A DNA stretch of 64,000 bases, from positions 310,001-374,000 of the forward strand of contig NZ_CP097484.1 in assembly GCF_023546765.1 (NCBI RefSeq), read 5' to 3'. Below the pieces are notes generated by a model. It searched no databases. It saw only the letters and a program-made list of their open reading frames with translations, and had not been told where the DNA came from. The stretch's first letter is position 1. Each line of letters opens with the position of its first letter. This DNA is from Methylobacterium tardum (GTDB taxonomy: Bacteria; Pseudomonadota; Alphaproteobacteria; Rhizobiales; Beijerinckiaceae). Below are positions 44,163-52,943 of this stretch, one piece after another. A program made the translations under genes and the position numbers.

Positions 44163-46587
44163 GGCCGAATTCCACGATCTCGTTGCTGTTGAGCGCCCGG
44201 ACGCTGCCGGGCGGCAGCCGGTCGGCGCCGGGAAACGCGATGGTCCGCGTCGTGCCCGGCGCGAGGTGAAAGCCGTTGTCGGCGGCGCGCGCGCCGGGTG
44301 CGCGGATCTGCACCGCGAAGGCCAGACGCGCCGTCGCGATGCGCAGCGCCGGACCGTCCGCTGTGATCGCGGGCTCGGCCGTGAGACCGATATCCTCGCG
44401 GGTACTCGGGCGCGGGACGAGGAAGTGGAAGCCTTCCGCCACGATTGTCCCGTCAGGCTCGCTGAGCCGTGCGTGGGCCAGGTCGTGGATCCGCGGTCCA
44501 AATCGATAACTGTCCGTCGCATCGAAGAAGCGGCCGAGCACGTCCGCGGACGACAGCGTCAGCGCCGCATGGCCGTCCAGCGCAAGGTCGCGCTCGGCCC
44601 GGGCCGCGACGCGGCCGCCGACGTCGCAGAAGGTCAGCGCCAGGGTCAGCGCACGCGCCGTGGGCGTCTCGTTGACGACGTGGAGGTGGAGGCCGTCCAG
44701 CCCCTCGTCGGTGAGGGAGACCTGCACGGGCCGGAAGGCGCGCTTCAGGGCATACCACGCCGATTTCGGGCGCCGCGCCCAGTCGATGACGCCCCAGCCC
44801 GCGCCCGGTCCGAGATCGCTCAAGGAGAGGACGAGGCCGCCCGCCGTCGGCGCGCGTGGCCGGCGCCACTCCGCGAAGGTGGCCTCCATCACCTCGGAGA
44901 CGGCCGCCTGGCCGAGCTCGAGGTAGCGGTCCGGATCGCCCGTGCGCAGCCCGCCCGGATCGACGCCGAAGAGGCGGTCGACGTAGTGGTCGCGCACGGT
45001 CTCGAAGTCCCAGTCGGCGCCGCGGTCGCGGGGGATGCCGGCCGCCCATCGCGGATCGGCCGGCCCGACCGGACCCGGGGTCCCGGGATCGGAGGGATTC
45101 GAGAAGGCCAAGCACTCGCTGGCGAAGCCCACCTCCGCGCGACGGGCATCCTCCAGGGGCCGGCGATAGGCGCCGACGCCGAAATAGTGGGTGCAGCCCG
45201 CGCGCGGCAGGAATGGCAACGCACCGCCGGACGGCGAATTGGGCACGATCACGAGGTCTGGCCGTGACGCCGCCGCGAGCGCCGGCAGGGTTGTCTCGCA
45301 GAACGCGTCGGCCCAGACGGCGCGCGGCGCGCCGAGCATCGCGGCCTGCTGCCAGACCTCGCTGCCGCCGCAGAGCACGCAGAGCGACGGCGCGGTCTGG
45401 GTCCGGTCCAGGAAGCCCGTCACCTCCCGGGTCAGACGGGCGGCGAAGTCCGGATCATCGTGCGGATAGTCGAAATTGGCCAGCATCAGATCCTGCCAGA
45501 CCAGGATGCCGGCCTCGTCGCAGAGATCGTAGAAGTCGGTTGACGGATAGAGCGTCGTGCCGGGGACACGCAGCATGTTCATGCCGGCCTCGCGGGCCAG
45601 CCCGAGCAGCGTCCGGGTTGCGTCCGTGCCGAGGCCGACGAGGTCCGGCGGCGTCCAGGTGGCGCCGCGGCAGAACACCGGCACGCCGTTCACCGCGAGC
45701 GACAGGCCCTGCTCGAACGGCCGGGTCAGCGACAGCGATCGGAACCCGACCCGGCCGAGATCGAACAGCGCGTCGTCGACGCGCGCCGCGACCGGATGAA
45801 GATGCGGCGTGCCATGCGTGTGCGGCCACCACGGCGCGATGCCGGGCAGCTCCAGCACGCCGGTGAACAAGCCCGGCTCGGTCTCGGCGAGCGCCGCTTC
45901 GCGGCCGTCGCACAGGAGGCTTGCGGAGGCGGCGCCGCCGTCGATCCGCAGGCGCGCGACCAGGCGGCCGATCCCGTCTTGGAGTTCGGCACGGAGATCA
46001 GCCTCCGCGAGACCGGGACGGACCGGGTCCAGAGTGATCGGCCGATAGGGTCCGACGAGGTCGATCTCCGGGCACCAGCCCGGCATGAACCCGAGCGCGC
46101 TGGTGCGCACGTGGCGGAGCGATCCGGGCGTGATCATCCGCGGTCGCCAGCGTCCGCGCTTGGCCGGGCGGTCGAGCTCCGCGCGGAGCGACCGGAAGCA
46201 AATCGCGAGCTCGGCCGCGCCGCTGAGGTCGATCGCGACGGAATGCGCCTCGAACATCGAGCGGCTGCACAGGATCGGCACGCCGTCGAGCCAGATCTCG
46301 GCCAGCGTCGCCAGCCCCTCGAAGGCGAGGCGGAACCGGCCGAAAACCTGAAGGCGGGTCCGGTACCAGACGTCACGATCGTGGATCGGCTCCGGCGCCG
46401 TCTCGGTCCAGCGCCCGGCCGCGCGCAGAGCCGATGCCGCGGTGCCGGGGACGTTGGCCGCGATCCAATCGGTGACAGCGCCGAGGTCGCGGGTGTCCCT
46501 GCAGTCGCCGGCCGGCGTCACGGCGAGTTGCCAGGGCCCGTTCGGAGCCTGGGGCACGCGGCCGTCGACACTGCGGATGCGGGCCAT
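44152..46587 (-). CDS. Glycoside hydrolase family 2-like protein (beta-mannosidase type)
   Basis: An 811-residue, apparently cytoplasmic protein. The N-terminal jelly-roll domain includes VWYRTRLQVFGRFRLAFEGL and AEIWLDGVPI; an Ig-like domain follows. The barrel shows RGATWTPPDLV, REAGMNMLRVPG and FYDLCDEAGILVWQDLMLAN, with the acid/base region CGGSEVWQQ (Glu410; the preceding Asn is Ser409) and the nucleophile region FASECLAFSNP (Glu491). Family beta-mannosidases have NE at the first site, so the Asn to Ser change may alter specificity. No signal peptide is present. It is bracketed by carrier-protein pathway genes, so its natural substrate may be an intracellular glycoside intermediate. Confidence 0.82.
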   Translation of the reverse strand: MARIRSVDGRVPQAPNGPWQLAVTPAGDCRDTRDLGAVTDWIAANVPGTAASALRAAGRWTETAPEPIHDRDVWYRTRLQVFGRFRLAFEGLATLAEIWLDGVPILCSRSMFEAHSVAIDLSGAAELAICFRSLRAELDRPAKRGRWRPRMITPGSLRHVRTSALGFMPGWCPEIDLVGPYRPITLDPVRPGLAEADLRAELQDGIGRLVARLRIDGGAASASLLCDGREAALAETEPGLFTGVLELPGIAPWWPHTHGTPHLHPVAARVDDALFDLGRVGFRSLSLTRPFEQGLSLAVNGVPVFCRGATWTPPDLVGLGTDATRTLLGLAREAGMNMLRVPGTTLYPSTDFYDLCDEAGILVWQDLMLANFDYPHDDPDFAARLTREVTGFLDRTQTAPSLCVLCGGSEVWQQAAMLGAPRAVWADAFCETTLPALAAASRPDLVIVPNSPSGGALPFLPRAGCTHYFGVGAYRRPLEDARRAEVGFASECLAFSNPSDPGTPGPVGPADPRWAAGIPRDRGADWDFETVRDHYVDRLFGVDPGGLRTGDPDRYLELGQAAVSEVMEATFAEWRRPRAPTAGGLVLSLSDLGPGAGWGVIDWARRPKSAWYALKRAFRPVQVSLTDEGLDGLHLHVVNETPTARALTLALTFCDVGGRVAARAERDLALDGHAALTLSSADVLGRFFDATDSYRFGPRIHDLAHARLSEPDGTIVAEGFHFLVPRPSTREDIGLTAEPAITADGPALRIATARLAFAVQIRAPGARAADNGFHLAPGTTRTIAFPGADRLPPGSVRALNSNEIVEFGHDA

Positions 46588-46595
46588 CGGCGTCC

Positions 46596-47567
46596 CTAGC
46601 GGCCGAGTGCCCGGTCGAGCAGCGCGAACACGCGGGCGTAGGTCTCGGCGGGGCGATCGAGGCGCGGCGCCAGCCCTGCGGCGCTGCGGCGGTGGAAGGC
46701 CCGCGCGAGCTGGAACTGGAACGCCTTGGCCTCGCGGCTCAGGTCGGCGGCGGCCTCGGCGGCGGGTGCGAAATCGCCGGCGCCGCTTTCCCCGAGCCAC
46801 GCGAGGTGGCTTGCGAGCATCTCGAAATTCGCACCGAGCTGGCGGGTCGTGTTGAACGCGTAGGCGTGGAACACGCTGAGCGGCCGGCAGACTAGCCCCT
46901 CGGCCGTGGCGGCGAGGGCGTCGCGGAAGGCCAGGACCGGGTTCTGCCGGGGTGCGCGGGCGCGGTGCCGGACGAGAAGGTCGAGGGCCGCGGCCGGCAG
47001 GTCGACGGCCGCGAGGGGTTCGGCGACCGCCTTCACGAACTCGGCGTAGGGCGGCAGCGTGGCGGGGCCGAAGATCCCGGCGTAATCCGCGCCCGAGAGC
47101 CGGAAACGGCCGGCATTGTGGAGGTAATCCAGCTCTCCGGCGGCCGGATCGAGCGCCAGGATGCCGATCGTCGTCTTGCCGTGGTCCCGACCGTAGGTCG
47201 TCCCGTGCGTGTCGGGCAGGTGGATCGCGTCGACCTCGACCAGGACCGGCCGGCCCGCGCCGACCTGCATCAGGGCGTGGGCCTCGAGGTCCCGGTAGAC
47301 CGCGAGTTCCAGGACCTCGAGCCCGTACAGGCGCTCGATGTCTCCGGGCGGCGGCTTGAAGAAGGTGAACTGGTCGCCCTCGAAATCCTGCCGCAGGGTG
47401 AAGCCCAGCATCGCCTCCGGCGCGAGTCCGCGGCCGTGCAGCAGCTCGATCCAGAGGTCGACGTAGCAGTTCGTCTCGGGCCAGTCCCGGCCGGGATCGT
47501 GCAGCGGGTGCGGCACGTAGGGCGCCGCCGGCGCGAGCCCCGACGGCAGGCGAAGGGCGGCGGTCAC
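46596..47567 (-). CDS. DUF1839-family protein, candidate carrier-protein-dependent acyltransferase
   Basis: Start is GTG 47567, four bases after the ligase stop, giving 323 residues. The N-terminal part has PETNCYVDLWIELLHGRGLA with Cys34, FEGDQFTFFKPPPGDIERLY, and VEVDAIHLPDTHGTTYGRDH with His129. The Cys followed about 95 residues later by His and an Asp recalls papain/C39-like or BtrH-like transferases. The C-terminal half is helical (FNTTRQLGANFEMLASHLAW). DUF1839 has no proven role; I recall it beside aminoacyl:carrier-protein ligases in Rhizobiales. The inference is that it moves the aminoacyl group from the carrier protein to an acceptor. Confidence 0.75.
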   Translation of the reverse strand: MTAALRLPSGLAPAAPYVPHPLHDPGRDWPETNCYVDLWIELLHGRGLAPEAMLGFTLRQDFEGDQFTFFKPPPGDIERLYGLEVLELAVYRDLEAHALMQVGAGRPVLVEVDAIHLPDTHGTTYGRDHGKTTIGILALDPAAGELDYLHNAGRFRLSGADYAGIFGPATLPPYAEFVKAVAEPLAAVDLPAAALDLLVRHRARAPRQNPVLAFRDALAATAEGLVCRPLSVFHAYAFNTTRQLGANFEMLASHLAWLGESGAGDFAPAAEAAADLSREAKAFQFQLARAFHRRSAAGLAPRLDRPAETYARVFALLDRALGR

Positions 47568-47571
47568 GCCG

Positions 47572-48528
47572 TCAGCCCCACAGCGCGGTGCGCACCGCCT
47601 CGGGCCAGGCGGCGAGGTCGAGGCCGTGATGCCGCAGCAGCGCCAGGGTGATCCGCTCCAGGCCGAAGCCGACGCAGGCCGTGTGGGCGACGCCGCCATC
47701 GGCCTGACGCAGCTCCCAGGTGCTGCCGAAATGGTCCTGGTGGTAGTTGAAGCTGAGGCAGGCGGTCGGCTTCTCGACGCTGTTGACCGGGACGTTCAGC
47801 TCGAACTTCAGACCCTGCGCCCGCTGGTTGTTTGCGAGCATCCGGCCGGCCCGGCCGAAGAACGGGTCGTTGGCGGCGTCGATGGCCAGCGGCAGGCCGA
47901 GGTCGCGCATCATCGCGGTGCCGCGCTCCAGCCAGGATTCCCGGAAGGCCAGAACCTGCTCGGGACTGCCCATGCGCACGTATTCGCGCATCCGGAACAG
48001 CTGCATCCGGGTCGGCTCCAGCGATGGCTCGCGCCGGAAGCAGTAGGATTGCAGGTCGAACAGGCGCCCCTCGGCCGGGAGCGGTCCCCGGGCGGCCGCG
48101 ACGGGATACAGGGGGTAGCAGGCGGCCGGCGTCAGCACGACGTCGGTGGCCTCCTGCTGGCCCGTCCAGTCCTGCCCGGCCTCGACGCAGGCGAGGATCT
48201 CGGCATGGCCCGCGGAATCGCCGCAGAAGCTGTGGACGGTGCCCGCGAGGTTCGGGAAACCCTTGAGATAGCCGCTCCGCTCGAAGGCCGGCCGGCTCAT
48301 GCCCGGCGGAAAGCGCATCACCTCGGCGCCGTCCGCAGCGCCGATCCGGGTGATCAGCCGGTCGAGGGCGTCGGCGACGCTCTCGAAGGCGCCGCTGCGG
48401 CCGTAGAGCCCGTCGACCCCGGTGCGGATCAGAAGGCCGTGATCGAACAGGCGGTCGAGGAAGGTCGGACCGCCGGCCGGCGCGTCCTCGAGCAGGACAT
48501 CGCTGTGGGGAGAGGAAAACGATTCCAT
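47572..48528 (-). CDS. Amino acid--[acyl-carrier-protein] ligase (class II synthetase-like)
   Basis: A 318-residue homologue of the catalytic core of atypical (methanogen-type) seryl-tRNA synthetase without a tRNA-binding domain. It carries motif 2 as [20 protein letters not shown] and motif 3 as [20 protein letters not shown]. The zinc ligands are expected at Cys137 (PAACYPLYP), Glu182 and Cys285; the spacing equals what I recall for Bradyrhizobium Bll0957. Such enzymes activate Gly or Ala with ATP and load the phosphopantetheine arm of a dedicated carrier protein instead of tRNA. Its ATG overlaps the stop of the dehydrogenase gene by one base (TGATG), and the carrier gene lies two genes upstream. 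Confidence 0.9.
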   Translation of the reverse strand: MESFSSPHSDVLLEDAPAGGPTFLDRLFDHGLLIRTGVDGLYGRSGAFESVADALDRLITRIGAADGAEVMRFPPGMSRPAFERSGYLKGFPNLAGTVHSFCGDSAGHAEILACVEAGQDWTGQQEATDVVLTPAACYPLYPVAAARGPLPAEGRLFDLQSYCFRREPSLEPTRMQLFRMREYVRMGSPEQVLAFRESWLERGTAMMRDLGLPLAIDAANDPFFGRAGRMLANNQRAQGLKFELNVPVNSVEKPTACLSFNYHQDHFGSTWELRQADGGVAHTACVGFGLERITLALLRHHGLDLAAWPEAVRTALWG

Positions 48529-49690
48529 CACGCGCTCATGAGCTGGCCGCTGCCCTTCTGCACGAGCAGAAGCTTGGCGGTGTTGGCGAGGATGCGGTCG
48601 TTGCCGATCATCAGCGGAGCGGACAGGACGTCCCGCAGCGGGCGGCCGAGACTGTAGGGCGTGTCGTTCCGGTACCCGGCGAGCCCGACGATCGCGAGCG
48701 CGCAGCGCACGATGTCGACGGCCATGTCGGAGACGGTGACCTTCAGGTTGTTGAGCATGACGCAGAAGCCGAGGGAGCCGATCGTGTCGGCATCCCCGTG
48801 CGCGTCCTCGAACCGGCGCAGGGCCGAGACGATGGTGCCGCGCATCGCCTGATGGGCGTTGGACACTTCCGCGAGGCGCAGGGCCGTCGGCGGGACCTGC
48901 CGGGCCGGCGCCGCGCCTCGGCCTGCACGGACGCGCGAGCCCGGTCGAGGGCGTAGGTCGCGATCCCGTACCAGACGCTGCTCCAGAGCAGGTGCGACGA
49001 GGCCAGCATCGATTGGGCGGCAATCTCCGCGAACGGCTTCGGCAGGATCTGCTCGACGGGAATGTCCCGGGCTTCCAGGCGGAAGCCCTCGCTGCAGGTC
49101 CCGCGCATGCCGAGCGTGTCCCACGCCCCGGTGCGCGTCAGCGCGATCTGGTCGGCGAAAAGCGCCACGAGCACCTGATCCGACGTCGCCGCCTCCGGGT
49201 TGCGCCGGGCCGTGGCGAGGATCAGGTCGGCCTGGGCCCCGTAGGAGATGACCGAGGCATCCTTGCCGAGCGCGAACACCTCGCCGGTCGTCTCGACCGC
49301 ACAGAGGCTGTTGCGCAGGTCACCGCCGATGCCGGCCTCGGTGGTCGAGGAGGCGACGAGCAGCTGCTCGCGCGCGATCCGCTCCATCAGGCGGCAGTGC
49401 CACGCGCTGTCGAGCCCGTGGGTGACGAGGCTCGACACCTTGATGTGGTGCATGGCGAAGACCATCGCGGCCGCGCTGCAGGCTTGGCCGAGCATGCTGC
49501 AGAGCTCGGCGATCTGCGTGAGCCCTGCGCCTTCACCACCGAACTGTCCCGGAATCTGAAGACCCAGAAGGCGCTCGGCCTTCAGGGCAGCGACCGCCTC
49601 CGCGGGGAAGCGGCCTTCGCGATCGACAGCGTCGGCGTGGCGTGCTGCCACCGCCGCCGCCCGCTCGGCACGCGCGGCCAGGGTGCTCAT
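48528..49690 (-). pseudogene. Acyl-CoA dehydrogenase-like flavoprotein, frame-broken near the middle
   Basis: ATG 49690, overlapping the carrier stop by two bases (ATGA layout), starts MSTLAARAERAAAVAARHAD. The flavin/substrate region AAAMVFAMHHIKVSSLVTHG, ASSTTEAGIGGDLRNSLCAV and [18 protein letters not shown] are classic acyl-CoA dehydrogenase text. At about 48900 the frame changes: the next frame gives [20 protein letters not shown] to [18 protein letters not shown]. One missing base in CGGCCCGG[n]CAGG restores a protein of about 387 residues. Because the flanking operon is intact and tightly overlapped, I suspect a sequence error rather than gene loss. In the pathway it would oxidise an aminoacyl- or acyl-carrier thioester. 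Confidence 0.8.
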
Positions 49691-49941
49691 GCGGCTTCCC
49701 GATTGATCAGGGTGGCAACGGCGTCGCGGATCGACCGGATCGCCGAGAACGACTTGCGGTTCAGGAGCGCATCGGGGAACTCGACCTCGAACCGCTCCTC
49801 GAGGGCCAGCATCAGCTGCACCGAGCCGAACGAGTCGAGCCCCATATCGAACAGGCTGTCGTCCTCGGAGAGCTGATCGGCCCGTCCGGCGAAAGCTTCG
49901 GTGGACCCGAGAATCTCGCGAATGTCTTGGGTGATGTTCAA
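49687..49941 (-). CDS. Acyl/peptidyl carrier protein
   Basis: An 84-residue four-helix carrier: MNITQDIREILGSTEAFAGR, then the phosphopantetheine site FDMGLDSFGSVQLMLALEE with Ser37, and FPDALLNRKSFSAIRSIRDA. A 4'-phosphopantetheinyl transferase elsewhere would activate Ser37. The helix II sequence DSFGSVQLM differs from fatty-acid AcpP (DSLDTVELV), as in dedicated carriers of aminoacyl:CP ligases. It is the first gene of the operon and overlaps the dehydrogenase gene by four bases. A TTGACG-N17-ATAGTG promoter lies 30 bases upstream. Confidence 0.92.
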   Translation of the reverse strand: MNITQDIREILGSTEAFAGRADQLSEDDSLFDMGLDSFGSVQLMLALEERFEVEFPDALLNRKSFSAIRSIRDAVATLINREAA

Positions 49942-49970
49942 GGCGGATCTCCGTGCTTCGATTTAGGACA

Positions 49971-49999
49971 CACTATTGATTAGAATCTATCGACGTCAA
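49971..49999 (-). promoter_or_regulatory. Putative promoter of the carrier-protein operon
   Basis: On the minus strand TTGACG (49999-49994) and ATAGTG (49976-49971) are separated by 17 bases within an AT-rich stretch (about 49965-50030) that contrasts with the high-GC surroundings. The leader to the ATG at 49941 would be about 25 bases. The -10 match is imperfect. Confidence 0.4.
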
Positions 50000-50326
50000 A
50001 TAAGCCGTTTGTTAATAGTAAATATGAACCCCCTCACCGGAGCAGGAAATCGTGTCGGAGGCTGCAGGCCGGGGCAATGTCGCGCGAACCATGTTCAGCG
50101 CCGACACCTTTCCAATGACTTTCGATGACGCGGTTTTGATTGTCTCTGCACAGAAATAGACGCGCTTGCGCCCTGCGATGAATTGTATGCACTAATTTTA
50201 CCAACACAGGGTGGGGCCTGTTCAGCACGTTTCCTGAGAATCCGTGACTTGTCGGGCCCCGGTCAGGCATGGTGCTGCGATCTCGCCCGGGCCGGGTGGG
50301 TCGAGCCCCGCGGGTGGCCGCTGCGC
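50000..50326. other. Shared divergent upstream region
   Basis: About 330 bases between the carrier-protein operon (leftward) and the acyltransferase gene (rightward). The part near 50000-50030 and 50100-50210 is AT-richer than average, which in a genome with Ros/MucR proteins is where such regulators tend to bind. No gene was assigned; a minus-strand 78-codon frame lacks support. Confidence 0.35.
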
Positions 50327-51427
50327 ATGATCTACAGTCTGCAAGTCCTGCGCGCCCTCGCGGCCTACCTCGTATTCCTGCTGCATTTCAGCCTCTACGC
50401 GGGCCCGGTCCTGCCGCAGCCGGATCTCCTCGCCTTCTGCGCGGCCGGCGTGGACATCTTCTTCGTCCTGTCCGGTTTCATCATGTTCGTCAGCACGCAC
50501 GGACGTGCCGAGCGACCCGGCGCGTTCCTGGTGCGGCGGGTGGCGCGCGTCGTCCCGGTCTACTGGCTGGTGACCGTCGGTCTCGCGCTCATGACACTGG
50601 TGGGCCTGAAGCCCGTCGGGATCGTGGAATTCCGGCCGGAATACCTGCTGCAGTCGCTGGCATTCCTGCCCTTCTCACGGGGCGGCTACATCGAACCGCT
50701 GAACTCGGTCGGATGGACGCTCAACTACGAGATGTTCTTCTACGCAGTCTTCGCGGGGCTGCTGCTCATCCGGACGTCCACCCACCGGGTCCTGGCGGCG
50801 GCCGGCCTCTTCCTCGGGCTGATCCTGCTCGGGCTCGTCCCGGTGCCGGGGATCTACTGGGCGTTCTACACGAAGCCGATCGTGATCGAATTCGCGTTCG
50901 GCATCGGGCTCGGCTACGCGTACGAGCGCCTCCGCTCCGTGCCCCCCGGGTTTCCGGTCAGGCGCGTCGCCAGCCTGGCCGTCCTCGCAGCCGCGCTTCT
51001 GCTTCTCGGCGGGCAGGGCGGCGCCTACGCCCTGGGTGTCAGCCCCGAGCTTCAGGGCTTCTACAGGCCCCTGGTCTGGGGATCCGCAGCGGTCCTGATC
51101 GTGGGCGCGATGCTCCTGCTGGAGCGCGCCGGAATCGTGTTGCGTGCGCGCTGGTTGTTCTCGCAGGGTAACGCCAGCTACGCGTTCTATCTGATCCACA
51201 ACGTGCTGCTGCATACCGCCGCCAAGATCGTTCTGGCTTTGGTCACGCCGGGCATCCTCAGCGCCGCCCTGATCTTCGTCATCGCGTTCGCGGCAGCGGC
51301 ATTCCTCGGGGATCTGGTGTTCCGGTTCGTCGAGGCACCCGGGAGCGCGGCCCTCCGACGGCGGTACGAGCGCTGGCACGAGTGGCGCATCGGTTCGGCA
51401 TCCCTGCCCGGCACGATCACCACCTGA
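50327..51427 (+). CDS. Acyltransferase-3 family membrane protein
   Basis: A 366-residue multi-pass protein of the OafA/NodX type that O-acylates surface sugars. It begins MIYSLQVLRALAAYLVFLLH, with the family R(x)10H signature (Arg9, His20), then GVDIFFVLSGFIM and VRRVARVVPVYWLVTVGLAL. Next come SVGWTLNYEMFFYAVFAGLL, eight to ten helices, and a final ASYAFYLIHNVLLHTAA. ATG 50327 is preferred; the ORF continues upstream to 50183 without family resemblance. It lies just before the exopolysaccharide locus on the same strand and divergent from the carrier-protein operon, so the glycan made there is its likely substrate. Confidence 0.9.
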   Translation: MIYSLQVLRALAAYLVFLLHFSLYAGPVLPQPDLLAFCAAGVDIFFVLSGFIMFVSTHGRAERPGAFLVRRVARVVPVYWLVTVGLALMTLVGLKPVGIVEFRPEYLLQSLAFLPFSRGGYIEPLNSVGWTLNYEMFFYAVFAGLLLIRTSTHRVLAAAGLFLGLILLGLVPVPGIYWAFYTKPIVIEFAFGIGLGYAYERLRSVPPGFPVRRVASLAVLAAALLLLGGQGGAYALGVSPELQGFYRPLVWGSAAVLIVGAMLLLERAGIVLRARWLFSQGNASYAFYLIHNVLLHTAAKIVLALVTPGILSAALIFVIAFAAAAFLGDLVFRFVEAPGSAALRRRYERWHEWRIGSASLPGTITT

Positions 51428-51762
51428 CCCGACGCCGGCGTCACGGGCGCCGCGCATTCACTTATGTCCTGCAGACATGCGCCGCGATAGGCCGGCCCCC
51501 GCGGTCGAGAAGGGCCGGATCGCGCGACCAAGACAGGTCTACGACCGAAATTTAACCTTAATCCAACGCTTAAATTAACACTACCATCGCGCTTTCTGAC
51601 CCGATTGACATGGATCTGCAGAATTCAAGCCGCCGTTGACTTCTTTTTTAGCGCCTCCATCCCTAGTCTCTGTATGCAGACCGGCCAGAGACATCGACCG
51701 GTCTTGGACTCCGGGACGGAACCGCTTCTTCCAGCGTCCGGCATATCCACGAGGAAGCTGCG
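51428..51762 (+). promoter_or_regulatory. AT-rich upstream region of the exopolysaccharide locus
   Basis: About 335 bases before the first glycosyltransferase gene. Between 51545 and 51590 there are repeated TTAA-rich words (TTTAACCTTAA, CTTAAATTAA), and TTGACA (51605-51610) and TTGACT (51635-51640) offer -35-like hexamers, without a convincing -10. Compared with the surrounding high GC this looks like a regulatory region, possibly for a MucR/Ros-type protein. The final 60 bases precede the ATG at 51763 with GAGGAAG as ribosome site. Confidence 0.4.
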
Positions 51763-52932
51763 ATGCGTGTCGCGATTGTTCACGACTGGCTCTATGTCGT
51801 CGGAGGCGCAGAGCGCGTCCTCGAGCAACTGCTGAAAATCTACCCCGGTGCGGACGTCTACGCGCTGTTCGATTTCCTGCCGGAGGAGGATCGGGCACGG
51901 CTCGGCTACGAGCAGGCGCGGACCAGCTTCATCCAGCGCATGCCCTTCGCGCGGACCCGGCATCGCAACTACCTGCCGCTGATGCCGCTCGCCATCGAGC
52001 AGTTCGATCTGGCCGGCTACGACCTCGTGATCTCGAGCAGCTACGCGGTGGCGAAAGGCGTCCTGACCGGGCCGGATCAGCTTCACATCTCCTATGTCCA
52101 CTCGCCGATGCGCTATGCCTGGGACCTGCAGCACACCTATCTGCGGGAAAGCGGCTGCGATGCCGGCATCAAGAGCGTGATCGCCCGCCTGATCCTGCAC
52201 CAGATGCGCGTGTGGGACGTCCGCACGGCGGCCGGCCCGAACGCCATCGTGGCGAATTCAGCCTTCGTGGCGCGGCGCATCCAGAAGGTTTATGGCCGCT
52301 CGGCCGAGGTGATCCACCCGCCCATCACCCTGTCGCGCCAGCGCTTCGAGGGGCCGCGCGGAAACCACTTCCTCGTCGCGAGCCGCCTCGTCCCCTACAA
52401 GAACGTCGAGGCGGTGGTCCGCGCCTTCGCGATGCTGCCCGACCTCGAGCTGGTCGTCGCCGGCACCGGTCCGGATGCCGCGCATCTGCGGGAGATCGCC
52501 GGTCCCAACGTCTCCTTCTCGGGCTTCGTCGCCGACGACGAGCTGCGCCATCTGATGGCCACGGCCCGCGCCTTCATCTTTGCGGCGGAGGAGGATTTCG
52601 GGATCATCGTGCTCGAAGCCTCCGCCGAGGGCACGCCGGTCCTCGCGCTCGGCCGGGGCGGTGCCCGAGAGACGGTGCAGGTGCGCGGCCCCCATCGCAC
52701 CGGGATGTTCTTCGAGACGCCCGAACCGCAAGCCATCGCGGACTGCGTGCGCGGCTTTCTCCAGCAGGAGAGCCACTTCAGCCGCGAGGCATGCCGCGCT
52801 CAGGCCGAACTCTTCTCGGCCGATCTGTTCCGGATGCGGTTCTCGACCTTCGTCGACGAGCAGATGGCGCTCCACCGGGCCTCCTGCGAAACGCGTCCGC
52901 GCGTTCTGCCGCGCCTCGAAGCCGTGGGCTGA
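51763..52932 (+). CDS. GT4 glycosyltransferase, probable mannosyltransferase type
   Basis: A 389-residue GT-B enzyme opening MRVAIVHDWLYVVGGAERVL, a GGAE-type N-terminus seen in GDP-mannose-dependent transferases such as WbaZ-like proteins. YVHSPMRYAWDLQHTYL and NSAFVARRIQKVYGR lie in the acceptor domain. In the donor domain are FLVASRLVPYKNVEAVVRAF, FSGFVADDELRHLMATARAF and FAAEEDFGIIVLEASAEGTP, containing the EX7E motif. ATG 51763 follows GAGGAAG. It is the first gene of the locus, followed after 11 bases by the Wzc-like gene. Confidence 0.9.
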   Translation: MRVAIVHDWLYVVGGAERVLEQLLKIYPGADVYALFDFLPEEDRARLGYEQARTSFIQRMPFARTRHRNYLPLMPLAIEQFDLAGYDLVISSSYAVAKGVLTGPDQLHISYVHSPMRYAWDLQHTYLRESGCDAGIKSVIARLILHQMRVWDVRTAAGPNAIVANSAFVARRIQKVYGRSAEVIHPPITLSRQRFEGPRGNHFLVASRLVPYKNVEAVVRAFAMLPDLELVVAGTGPDAAHLREIAGPNVSFSGFVADDELRHLMATARAFIFAAEEDFGIIVLEASAEGTPVLALGRGGARETVQVRGPHRTGMFFETPEPQAIADCVRGFLQQESHFSREACRAQAELFSADLFRMRFSTFVDEQMALHRASCETRPRVLPRLEAVG

Positions 52933-52943
52933 GGGCAGCGCCG

